NCBI GenBank assembly: GCA_937907455.1
Contig: CALESQ010000115.1
Location: 1-45,743, forward strand
Reading direction: 5' to 3'
Origin: an uncultured Caldilineales bacterium
GTDB lineage: Bacteria; Chloroflexota; Anaerolineae; JAAEKA01
DNA length: 45,743 bases
Shown here: positions 39,976 to 45,743 of the stretch, one piece after another
How positions within the stretch are numbered: position 1 is the stretch's first letter
Layout: each line of letters opens with the position of its first letter
Program-made: the position numbers and the translations under genes
Notes under the pieces: generated by a model
What the model was told of the DNA's origin: nothing
The model's database searches: none
The model's input: the letters and a program-made list of their open reading frames with translations, nothing else

Positions 39976-40626
39976 TCAGGCCGGCCTGGGGTAGGCCAAC
40001 ACCTGGTTGATGGCATCGGCCAGCACGGGGTCTGGCGGGGGTACAGCGGGGCGGCTGCCATGTTGCGTTTCGTCCAACGCCTGCGCGGCAGAGGCAATGC
40101 GCTGCACCACATCGTCACTTGTCAGCGCTGCGGTATCCAGCACCAGATCGAAGTGTTGCGGGTCATCCCAACGTCGGTTATAGAACATCTGCACGAACTT
40201 GCGACGCAGGTCATCGTTTTCGTTGATCAATGCAGTGGCTTCGGTCACCGATGCCAGCTCGGCGCGGGCGCGCAGACGTTCGCTGCGCACTGCTGCCGGT
40301 GCTTCCAGCCGCACGTTGCAGACCGTGGGCCACGCGCCCACCACAGCAAAGCCGCCGCGCCCGACAATCACCACACGGTCGCGCTGCGCCAGCCCTTCGA
40401 TGATTTCGTTCAACATGGCGATGGTGAGAAGGTTGTTGTGGTTGAACAAATCCAGAAAGCTGGGTGAGGTAGAGTAAAGATCTTCGAACCGCGTCATGCC
40501 GTACTGGCGAAAGATGCCTTCAACGGTGTTTTTGTCGGCAAAGTCATAGCCTAGCGCCTGGGCGACGCTCCGACCGATTTCGTTACCGCCCGCGCCAGTC
40601 TGGCTGGAAATGGTAATAACTGCCAT
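39976..40626 (-). CDS. Cytidylate kinase-like P-loop protein
   Basis: A 216-residue protein of the cytidylate kinase-like family (Cmk-like, distinct from essential Cmk). VITISSQTGAGGNEIGRSVA is a degenerate P-loop (the usual GxGKS/T is GAGGNE), followed by YDFADKNTVEGI and IVGRGGFAVVGAWPTVCNVRLEAP. Downstream come an arginine-rich lid (RSERLRARAEL) and FYNRRWDDPQHFDLVLDT. The phosphate acceptor is unknown. It lies 25 bp after the ABC ATPase gene and may be co-transcribed with the sugar transporter. Confidence 0.78.
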   Translation of the reverse strand: MAVITISSQTGAGGNEIGRSVAQALGYDFADKNTVEGIFRQYGMTRFEDLYSTSPSFLDLFNHNNLLTIAMLNEIIEGLAQRDRVVIVGRGGFAVVGAWPTVCNVRLEAPAAVRSERLRARAELASVTEATALINENDDLRRKFVQMFYNRRWDDPQHFDLVLDTAALTSDDVVQRIASAAQALDETQHGSRPAVPPPDPVLADAINQVLAYPRPA

Positions 40627-40651
40627 GGCTCACCTCGTTGCTTGTTGTGTA

Positions 40652-42154
40652 TCAGGCACTTTCACTGCCTACGGCGTAGTACATGATTCTTTCTTCGCTT
40701 GCTTCGGCGCGCGCCAGCTCTTTGACGATAGTGCCTTCGCGCATCACCATAATGCGGTCGCTCATGCCCAGCACTTCGGGTAACTCTGACGAAATCATAA
40801 TAATGCCTACTCCCTGTTTGGTGAGGTCAGCCATGATCTGGTAGATTTCCGATTTGCTGCCCACATCAATGCCGCGGGTGGGTTCGTCCATGATGAAGAT
40901 GCGCGTGCCTACGCTTAACCAACGAGCCAAAATCACCTTTTGCTGGTTGCCGCCGCTCATGTTCACTACCATAAACTGCGGGCTGGGTGTCTTGATGCTG
41001 AGTTGGCGGATCATGGTTTTTACCAGCTCCAACTCGGCGCGCAGGTTGATGATACCCCCGCGGGTCAGGCGTTTCAGGCCAGAGATGGTGGTGTTGGTGA
41101 AGACGGGCAGCTTCAGCAGCAGCCCCTGACCCTTGCGGTCTTCTGTCACCAGCGCCACCCCGTGTTTGATGGCATCCTGCGGTGAGCGCGGCTTGTAGGG
41201 TTTGCCGTCTATCTGCATGTCGCCGCTGTAAGGATCGGCACCAAAGATTGTGCGCATCAGCTCGGTGCGGCCTGAACCGGTGATGCCGGCAAAGCCGATG
41301 ATCTCACCGGCGTGTACCTGAAAGGATACATCGTGTACCAGTTTGCTGCGTGCGACGTTTTTGGCCTCGAACAGCACCGCGCCCGGCTCTGCCGTGCGTT
41401 TGGGGTACACGTCCTGGAGGTCGCGTCCGATCATCAGGCGCACCAGGTCATCCATGGTTACATCAGCTACGGCGCGTGTGTCTACATAGCGCCCATCTTT
41501 CAGCACCGTTACTTCGTCGGCTAGCTCGAATATCTCTTTCAGCCGGTGCGAGATGTAGATGATGCCAATGCCTTCTTTTTGCAGGGTGCGCACTACACGG
41601 AAAAGATTTTCCAGGTCTTTTTCGCTTAACACCGCTGAAGGCTCGTCCATGATCAGCACGCGTGTCTTGCGGTTGAGCGCCTTGGCGATTTCCACGATCT
41701 GCTGCTGGGCTACCGACAGCGTGGCGGTGGTGGCATCCACAGACAGATCCACGCCCAGCCCGCTGAGGATTTCGGCGGCGCGCGCTTTAGCGGTGGCCCA
41801 ATCTACCAGGCCGCCTTTTTTGGGCAAGTGACCCAGAAAGATATTTTCGGCGATGGTCAGGTGCGGGGCCAGGTTGAATTCCTGATAGATGGTGGAAATG
41901 CCCAAAGCCTGGGCGTCCTGCGGTGATTTGATCTCTACCGGCTTGCCTTCGAAGAAGATTTGCCCTTCATCTTTGCTGTACGCGCCGGAGAGGATCTTGA
42001 TGAGGGTGGATTTGCCCGCGCCGTTTTCGCCCAACAGGGCATGAACCTGACCGGCGCGCACGCTGAGGTTTACCCCTTGCAGTGCCTTGACACCCGGAAA
42101 GGTCTTGCCAATGCCCTTCATTTCCAACAACACGGATCCAGGAGCATTACTCAT
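40652..42154 (-). CDS. Sugar ABC transporter ATP-binding protein (RbsA-like, double domain)
   Basis: A 500-residue tandem ATPase of the CUT2 class. The N-terminal domain has Walker A GENGAGKSTLIKILSG (about residues 40-55), signature LSVAQQQIVEIAKAL and Walker B VLIMDEPSAVL. The C-terminal domain has the expected degenerate Walker A GITGSGRTELMRTIFG, signature MSGGNQQKVILARWL and Walker B IFIMDEPTRGID. It energises the permease encoded 21 bp upstream. CUT2 systems import pentoses, fructose, galactose or autoinducer-2. Confidence 0.93.
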   Translation of the reverse strand: MSNAPGSVLLEMKGIGKTFPGVKALQGVNLSVRAGQVHALLGENGAGKSTLIKILSGAYSKDEGQIFFEGKPVEIKSPQDAQALGISTIYQEFNLAPHLTIAENIFLGHLPKKGGLVDWATAKARAAEILSGLGVDLSVDATTATLSVAQQQIVEIAKALNRKTRVLIMDEPSAVLSEKDLENLFRVVRTLQKEGIGIIYISHRLKEIFELADEVTVLKDGRYVDTRAVADVTMDDLVRLMIGRDLQDVYPKRTAEPGAVLFEAKNVARSKLVHDVSFQVHAGEIIGFAGITGSGRTELMRTIFGADPYSGDMQIDGKPYKPRSPQDAIKHGVALVTEDRKGQGLLLKLPVFTNTTISGLKRLTRGGIINLRAELELVKTMIRQLSIKTPSPQFMVVNMSGGNQQKVILARWLSVGTRIFIMDEPTRGIDVGSKSEIYQIMADLTKQGVGIIMISSELPEVLGMSDRIMVMREGTIVKELARAEASEERIMYYAVGSESA

Positions 42155-42175
42155 AACGGCATCTCTCCTGTTGCG

Positions 42176-43159
42176 CTACTTGCGATGAGACAATTGGTCA
42201 ATAGATACCGCGGCGATGACTAGAATACCGGTGATCAGCACCTGATAGATCGATTCGACGCCCATCAGTTGCAGGCCGTTGCGGAACACCCCCACAATCA
42301 GCGCACCGATTAGCGTGCCGATAATCGTGCCGCGTCCACCGAACAGGCTGGTGCCGCCCAACACCACGGCGGTGATGCTTTCCAGGTTCGAGGTTTGGCC
42401 GGCCTGCGGATCACCCACTCCTGTGCGGGCCACCAGCAGCAGGGCGGCAATGCCATAGGTTAGTGCGGCGGTGGTGTACACACCGATCAGCACGCGCGTG
42501 GTGTTGATACCTGCCAGGCGAGCGGCTTCGGGGTTGTCGCCCACCGCATACACCGAGCGCCCCGCGGGTGTGGAACGCAGCACAAACCAGGTGATGGCAT
42601 ATAGAACCAGCATCAGCACTGAACCGTAGGTGATCTGGGTGGTGCCGATCTTGAAGGTGTTGCCAAAGAAAAGCAGCAGCGATGGCAGGCCAGAAATCGT
42701 CTCGGTGGTGTAGATGCGGGTAAGAGCATAGGCAATGTTCAATGTGCCCAGGGTGACGATGAAGGCCGGTAAACGAATGCCGGTGACCAAAGCGCCGTTC
42801 ATCACACCGAACAGGATACAGACCAGAATGCCCAGCAAAATCGCCAACACGGGGTTAAGGCCGTGGTCTACGGCCAGACTGGTCATAACAACCCCACCCA
42901 GTGCCATTACAGAGCCGTTGGACAGGTCAATGCCTGAGGTGAGGATTACCAAAGTCTGGCCGATGGCCAGGGTGCCCACTACCATCACTTGTTGCAGGAT
43001 CAAGGACAGGTTGGCGCCGGTTAGAAAGCGGTCTGTCTTGAAAGAAAAGAAGATGCAGGCGAGGATCAACGCAGCCAAAGGTCCCATTACAGGGGAGCCG
43101 CGCACGATGCTCAATAAACTCGACCGTCGTTTCGTGACTGTACTGACAACTGCGCTCAT
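42176..43159 (-). CDS. Sugar ABC transporter permease (RbsC-like)
   Basis: A 327-residue inner-membrane permease with about eight to ten hydrophobic segments. It shows the CUT2 motif ILTSGIDLSNGSVMALGGV (about residues 70-88), NGALVTGIRLPAFIVTLGTLNI (about 120-141) and the ATPase-contacting stretch AVGDNPEAARLAGINTTR (about 206-223), then GGTSLFGGRGTIIGTLIGA. AGGAGG lies upstream of ATG. A GC-rich hairpin in the 61-bp gap before it may lower its expression relative to the binding protein. Confidence 0.92.
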   Translation of the reverse strand: MSAVVSTVTKRRSSLLSIVRGSPVMGPLAALILACIFFSFKTDRFLTGANLSLILQQVMVVGTLAIGQTLVILTSGIDLSNGSVMALGGVVMTSLAVDHGLNPVLAILLGILVCILFGVMNGALVTGIRLPAFIVTLGTLNIAYALTRIYTTETISGLPSLLLFFGNTFKIGTTQITYGSVLMLVLYAITWFVLRSTPAGRSVYAVGDNPEAARLAGINTTRVLIGVYTTAALTYGIAALLLVARTGVGDPQAGQTSNLESITAVVLGGTSLFGGRGTIIGTLIGALIVGVFRNGLQLMGVESIYQVLITGILVIAAVSIDQLSHRK

Positions 43160-43178
43160 GGCTTCCTCCTAAAGAAAA

Positions 43179-43206
43179 CGGCGGGGGGCTTGCTGCCCCA
43201 CCGCCG
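43179..43206 (-). terminator. Intra-operon hairpin between binding protein and permease
   Basis: A GC-rich stem (43179-43189 with 43195-43206, one bulge) is followed on the minus strand by TTTTCTTT and then the permease ribosome site. It can act as a partial terminator or 3'-end protector that keeps binding-protein mRNA in excess, as is known for other ABC operons. Confidence 0.6.
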
Positions 43207-43220
43207 CTTTCAGATGTTGC

Positions 43221-44273
43221 TTATTTCGTACCCCAGCAGTTGGCTACGCCATAAGCTGAGTTCTGGCCGTCCACACCGGCCTGTGCCATGTCGGTGATCA
43301 GGGTGACACCGGTGTCGGTGTAGCCGGAAGGCTTGGCGCCGCCCTTGATATAGTCCACAATCGCCTTCACGCCCAGCTCAGCCATCTTCAGCGGGTATTG
43401 CTGCGAAGTGGCAGCGATCTGACCATCTACCACGCCCTGCACGCCCTTGCAACCGCCGTCCACCGAAACGATCAGCACGTCTTTCTCCTTGCCGGCATTC
43501 TTCAGTGCAGTGTAAGCGCCAAAGGCAGCCGGTTCGTTGATGGTGTACACCAGGTTAATGTCGGGGTTCTTGCTCAGGCAGTTCTCCATAGCGGTCTGGC
43601 CTTCGGTCTGATCGCCGTGGGTATCCTGGCTGCACACCACCACATCGGCATTCACCAGGTCGCTGGAGTTAGGATCGGCGCCGGAGATGACGCCGAAGCC
43701 CTGCAGGAAGCCGTTGTGGCGCTGCGCGCCTACGGTGATACCGGGTTGCAGGTCAAGGGTAGCAATTACAGGAGCCTTGTCGCCCATCGCCGACTTGGCC
43801 CACTGGCCGATCAACAGACCGGCTTTGAAGTTGTCGGTGGCGAACAGCGCGTCCACTGCTTCCTGGGGATCGGTGGCTGTGTCGAGGGCGATCACGACCA
43901 CGCCCTGAGCGCGGGCCTTTTCGATGGAAGGAACAATGGCCTTGGTGTCGCTGGGGGTGATCAGAATACCCTTAGCACCGGCGTTGATCATGTTTTCCAG
44001 AGCCGTAACCTGGCCTTCGTTATCGCCGTCTTTGGCACCGGCGCCGGTGAGCAGCTTTACACCCAGCTTGTCAGCCTCGGCCTGGGCGCCTTCCTTCATC
44101 TTGACGAAGAAGGGGTTGGTTTCGGTCTTGGTGATCAGGCCAACTATGATCTGATCTGATGCAGCAGGAGCAGCAGTTTCAGGCGCTGCCGCGGGAGCCT
44201 CGGTCTTGGCGCCGCCACAGGCAGCCAGGAGCACAACAACCAGAGCCAATAGAGCGATCCGCTTGAGAGACAT
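43221..44273 (-). CDS. Sugar-binding lipoprotein of ABC transporter (FrcB-like)
   Basis: A 350-residue type I periplasmic-binding fold lipoprotein. The signal sequence ends LLAACGG with the lipidated cysteine at about residue 18, and an alanine/proline linker follows. VGLITKTETNPFFVKMKEGA, LITPSDTKAIVPSIEKAR, LFATDNFKAGLLIGQWAK and VYTINEPAAFGAYTALK resemble, from memory, rhizobial fructose-binding FrcB, so fructose is a reasonable first guess. ATG at 44271-44273 follows GGAGGAAA; the 17-residue extension is rejected. It is placed between the LacI regulator and permease, the first structural gene of the transporter. Confidence 0.87.
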   Translation of the reverse strand: MSLKRIALLALVVVLLAACGGAKTEAPAAAPETAAPAASDQIIVGLITKTETNPFFVKMKEGAQAEADKLGVKLLTGAGAKDGDNEGQVTALENMINAGAKGILITPSDTKAIVPSIEKARAQGVVVIALDTATDPQEAVDALFATDNFKAGLLIGQWAKSAMGDKAPVIATLDLQPGITVGAQRHNGFLQGFGVISGADPNSSDLVNADVVVCSQDTHGDQTEGQTAMENCLSKNPDINLVYTINEPAAFGAYTALKNAGKEKDVLIVSVDGGCKGVQGVVDGQIAATSQQYPLKMAELGVKAIVDYIKGGAKPSGYTDTGVTLITDMAQAGVDGQNSAYGVANCWGTK

Positions 44274-44396
44274 GGTCTTTCCTCCGAACGTGAGTGAAAA
44301 AGGATAAACAAAGGGCAACTTCATGAATTCCGCGGGAAGTCAATTGGCTGCACCTTCTGCACAAGGTTTGAGGAGGCCGGTCGGCGTTGCCGGCGG

Positions 44397-45470
44397 TTAG
44401 GGTTTGGCTTGCGGGCTGGTACACGATGCGCGAATCACCAGCTCGACCGGCAGCAGAGGCGGGGTATCCACAGGCTGCTGCTTCACCATCTTCATCACCA
44501 GTTCAGCCGCAGCAAGGCCAATTTTATGAGTTGGCTGGCGTACCACCGAAAGCGGTGGATTGAAAAGCGGGGCCCAGTCGTGATCATCAAAACTGATCAG
44601 CGAAATATCTTCCGGACAACGCAGTCCGTATTCTTTCAGCGCGTACAGCGTACCCAGGGTTAGCTGGTTGTTGGCGACAAAAATGGCTGTGGGGCGCTGT
44701 GGCGTCTGCAAGATCATCCTGATTGCCTGGTGTACCGCAGGCAGCCCGTGGTGGCTGTCACGGCGCGTTGCGGCCCCGCTGCCTGATTGCATCCCATAAA
44801 AGCGAGGATCAGCGCGTACGATCAGCCCCTCATCCACGGCAACGCCCGCTTCAGTCAAGGCACGTTGCCAGCCATTCAGGCGTTCTGTCTGCGTGCTGAC
44901 CGTGTCAATACCCATCACATAAGCGATGCGGCGATGCCCTAACTCAAGCAAATAGCGAATAGCCTGATACGAGCCGGCTTCGTTGTCTACGGCTACCAAA
45001 GGCGCTGTAATGTTTGGACTGCGGCGGTCAAGCTGGACGATGGGTACGCCCGAGTTTGCCAGCGCCAGCAGCGTGTCGCAGTGTACACCGGTTGGGCTGA
45101 TAATGATGCCATCTACATGCTGGGCGGCCAGCAGGTTCAGGTAATTGGTTTCCCGCTGTGGATCTTCATCGGTGTTGCAGAAGATGGTATTGTACTGATA
45201 GCTGCTGATGACATCCTCAACTCCGCGGGCTATCGCGGTGAAGAACGGGTTGGTAATGTCAGAGATGATCAGGCCAATTTTGTGGGTGGAGTTGGTAGCC
45301 AGGCCGCGCGCAATAGCATTGGGACGATAGTTCAGCGATTCAATGGCGGCTAGCACCTTGTCGCGGGTTTCATCGCTGACAAAACGCGTGCCGTTGATAA
45401 CATGAGAAACGGTCGCTATCGAGACACCGGCGTGTAGGGCAACGTCTTTGCTGCTGATCCTGGCCATCAT
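44397..45470 (-). CDS. LacI-family transcriptional regulator
   Basis: A 357-residue repressor. The helix-turn-helix and hinge are classical: ARISSKDVALHAGVSIATVS, HVINGTRFVSDETRDKV and RPNAIARGLATNSTHKIG. A sugar-binding core follows (LIISDITNPFFTAIARG, GIIISPTGVHCDTLL, PVELVIRASC at the end). ATG at 45468-45470 with GGAG 6 nt upstream is chosen; Met2 is also possible, and the 73-residue extension would read through operator and promoter. It is first in the transporter operon and its own promoter carries a perfect LacI-type palindrome, so autorepression relieved by the imported sugar is likely. Confidence 0.93.
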   Translation of the reverse strand: MMARISSKDVALHAGVSIATVSHVINGTRFVSDETRDKVLAAIESLNYRPNAIARGLATNSTHKIGLIISDITNPFFTAIARGVEDVISSYQYNTIFCNTDEDPQRETNYLNLLAAQHVDGIIISPTGVHCDTLLALANSGVPIVQLDRRSPNITAPLVAVDNEAGSYQAIRYLLELGHRRIAYVMGIDTVSTQTERLNGWQRALTEAGVAVDEGLIVRADPRFYGMQSGSGAATRRDSHHGLPAVHQAIRMILQTPQRPTAIFVANNQLTLGTLYALKEYGLRCPEDISLISFDDHDWAPLFNPPLSVVRQPTHKIGLAAAELVMKMVKQQPVDTPPLLPVELVIRASCTSPQAKP

Positions 45471-45512
45471 TGCTAACTCCTTGTGCAATGATAAGAAGAG
45501 GAAATTTGCTAG

Positions 45513-45536
45513 GTAAGCGTTTACGTAAACGCTTAC
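45513..45536. promoter_or_regulatory. LacI-type operator, 24-bp perfect palindrome
   Basis: Positions 45513-45536 are a perfect palindrome made of GTAAGCGTTTAC followed by its inverse, GTAAACGCTTAC. Each half is itself a LacI-family-like 12-bp site with central CG, and the junction forms a third TTACGTAA centre. It covers the predicted transcription start of the lacI-type gene. Confidence 0.85.
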
Positions 45537-45540
45537 GCAG

Positions 45541-45569
45541 AGTATATCATGTTTTTTTTCACTTGTCAA
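45541..45569 (-). promoter_or_regulatory. Promoter of the LacI-sugar ABC operon
   Basis: TTGACA (45564-45569) and TATACT (45541-45546) on the minus strand are exactly 17 bp apart. The spacer contains an A8 run. The start site, about 45534, lies within the 24-bp operator. Confidence 0.82.
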
Positions 45570-45635
45570 CCCCCCAATTTCAAAAACACAGGTGTTACGC
45601 AACCAAGAATCCCCTTGCACAACTGCTCGAATCGT

Positions 45636-45676
45636 AAAAACAAAAAGCCTCTCAGCTAAATGGCTGAGAGGCTTTT
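45636..45676 (-). terminator. Strong intrinsic terminator at the right edge
   Basis: AAAAGCCTCTCAGC (45643-45656) and GCTGAGAGGCTTTT (45663-45676) form a perfect 14-bp stem with a TAAATG loop. On the minus strand it continues into TTTTTGTTTTT. It would end a minus-strand gene coming from beyond the window and insulate the LacI promoter. Confidence 0.88.
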
Positions 45677-45718
45677 CAAGGCAGGGCAAGGGATGCCCTG
45701 CGTGCAGGGTCAGGCAGA

Positions 45719-45743
45719 TCAGGCCTGGCGGCGGCGGAGGGCG
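45719..45743 (-). CDS. Possible C-terminal end of a gene continuing beyond the window
   Basis: In one minus-strand frame the last 25 bases read ALRRRQA followed by TGA (45719-45721), and a strong terminator follows 42 nt later. An arginine cluster at the extreme C-terminus is what membrane-anchored surface proteins with a sorting-type tail often show. Only seven residues are visible, so this is a suggestion. Confidence 0.3.

Noticed and set aside
1..45743. tRNA or rRNA genes
   Set aside because: I saw no cloverleaf-like segment or rRNA sequence on either strand by eye; a tRNAscan run would settle it.

Overview
The window is about 45.7 kb of GC-rich bacterial chromosome, with nearly all genes on the minus strand. 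The gene content suggests a member of the Chloroflexota (Anaerolineae, Caldilineae or Ardenticatenia-like). The reasons are a GAF/SpoIIE phosphatase module, membrane glycosyltransferases with lineage-typical C-terminal beta domains, an archaeal-type short AhcY, a SAM-I riboswitch, a large GH18 protein with SdrD_B-like repeats and a basic C-terminal tail, and FrcB-like sugar import. This placement is inference from protein style; there is no rRNA or other marker in the window.

Layout, left to right. 0.1-3.7 kb: a partner-switching module (two STAS anti-anti-sigma proteins, an RsbW-like kinase, a three-GAF SpoIIE phosphatase). 3.8-11.6 kb: a tight operon for lipid-linked glycan assembly (TatD, polyprenyl diphosphate synthase, GT2, GT4, a large membrane glycosyltransferase, an O-antigen ligase/polymerase). 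11.8-16.9 kb: two phosphohexomutases, Gmd and an Rmd-like reductase (hexose-phosphate to GDP-6-deoxyhexose supply). 17.0-17.4 kb: a deletion scar in which the start of a GT39 gene meets the end of a DegT-type aminotransferase gene. 17.5-24.7 kb: a methylation-cycle cluster (mtnA, DNA methyltransferase, adenosine kinase-like PfkB, GNAT, ahcY, metK) headed by a TTGACA/TAAAGT promoter, a SAM-I riboswitch and an intrinsic terminator. 24.7-29.1 kb: ruvA, a response regulator, ruvC, yebC and pyrG. 29.4-33.9 kb: a secreted 1512-residue GH18 protein. 34.1-40.6 kb: def, tag, comEC, an MBL hydrolase divergent from a PurM/HypE-like protein, and a cytidylate-kinase-like protein. 40.7-45.5 kb: a LacI-controlled sugar ABC transporter.

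The most unusual signal is a family of inverted word arrays between 11.6 and 24.7 kb. Nearly every intergenic gap there holds tandem 7-bp (or 8-bp) words beginning GTA, a short spacer, then words ending TAC, so the whole forms a long imperfect hairpin. The word differs between loci but is shared by the two arms of a locus. The arrays sit directly on the 3' ends of genes and in several cases provide the stop codon or the last codons. One array fills the P3 arm of the SAM riboswitch while leaving the aptamer core intact. I saw no convincing copies outside 11.6-24.7 kb and I do not recognise the family as a named element.
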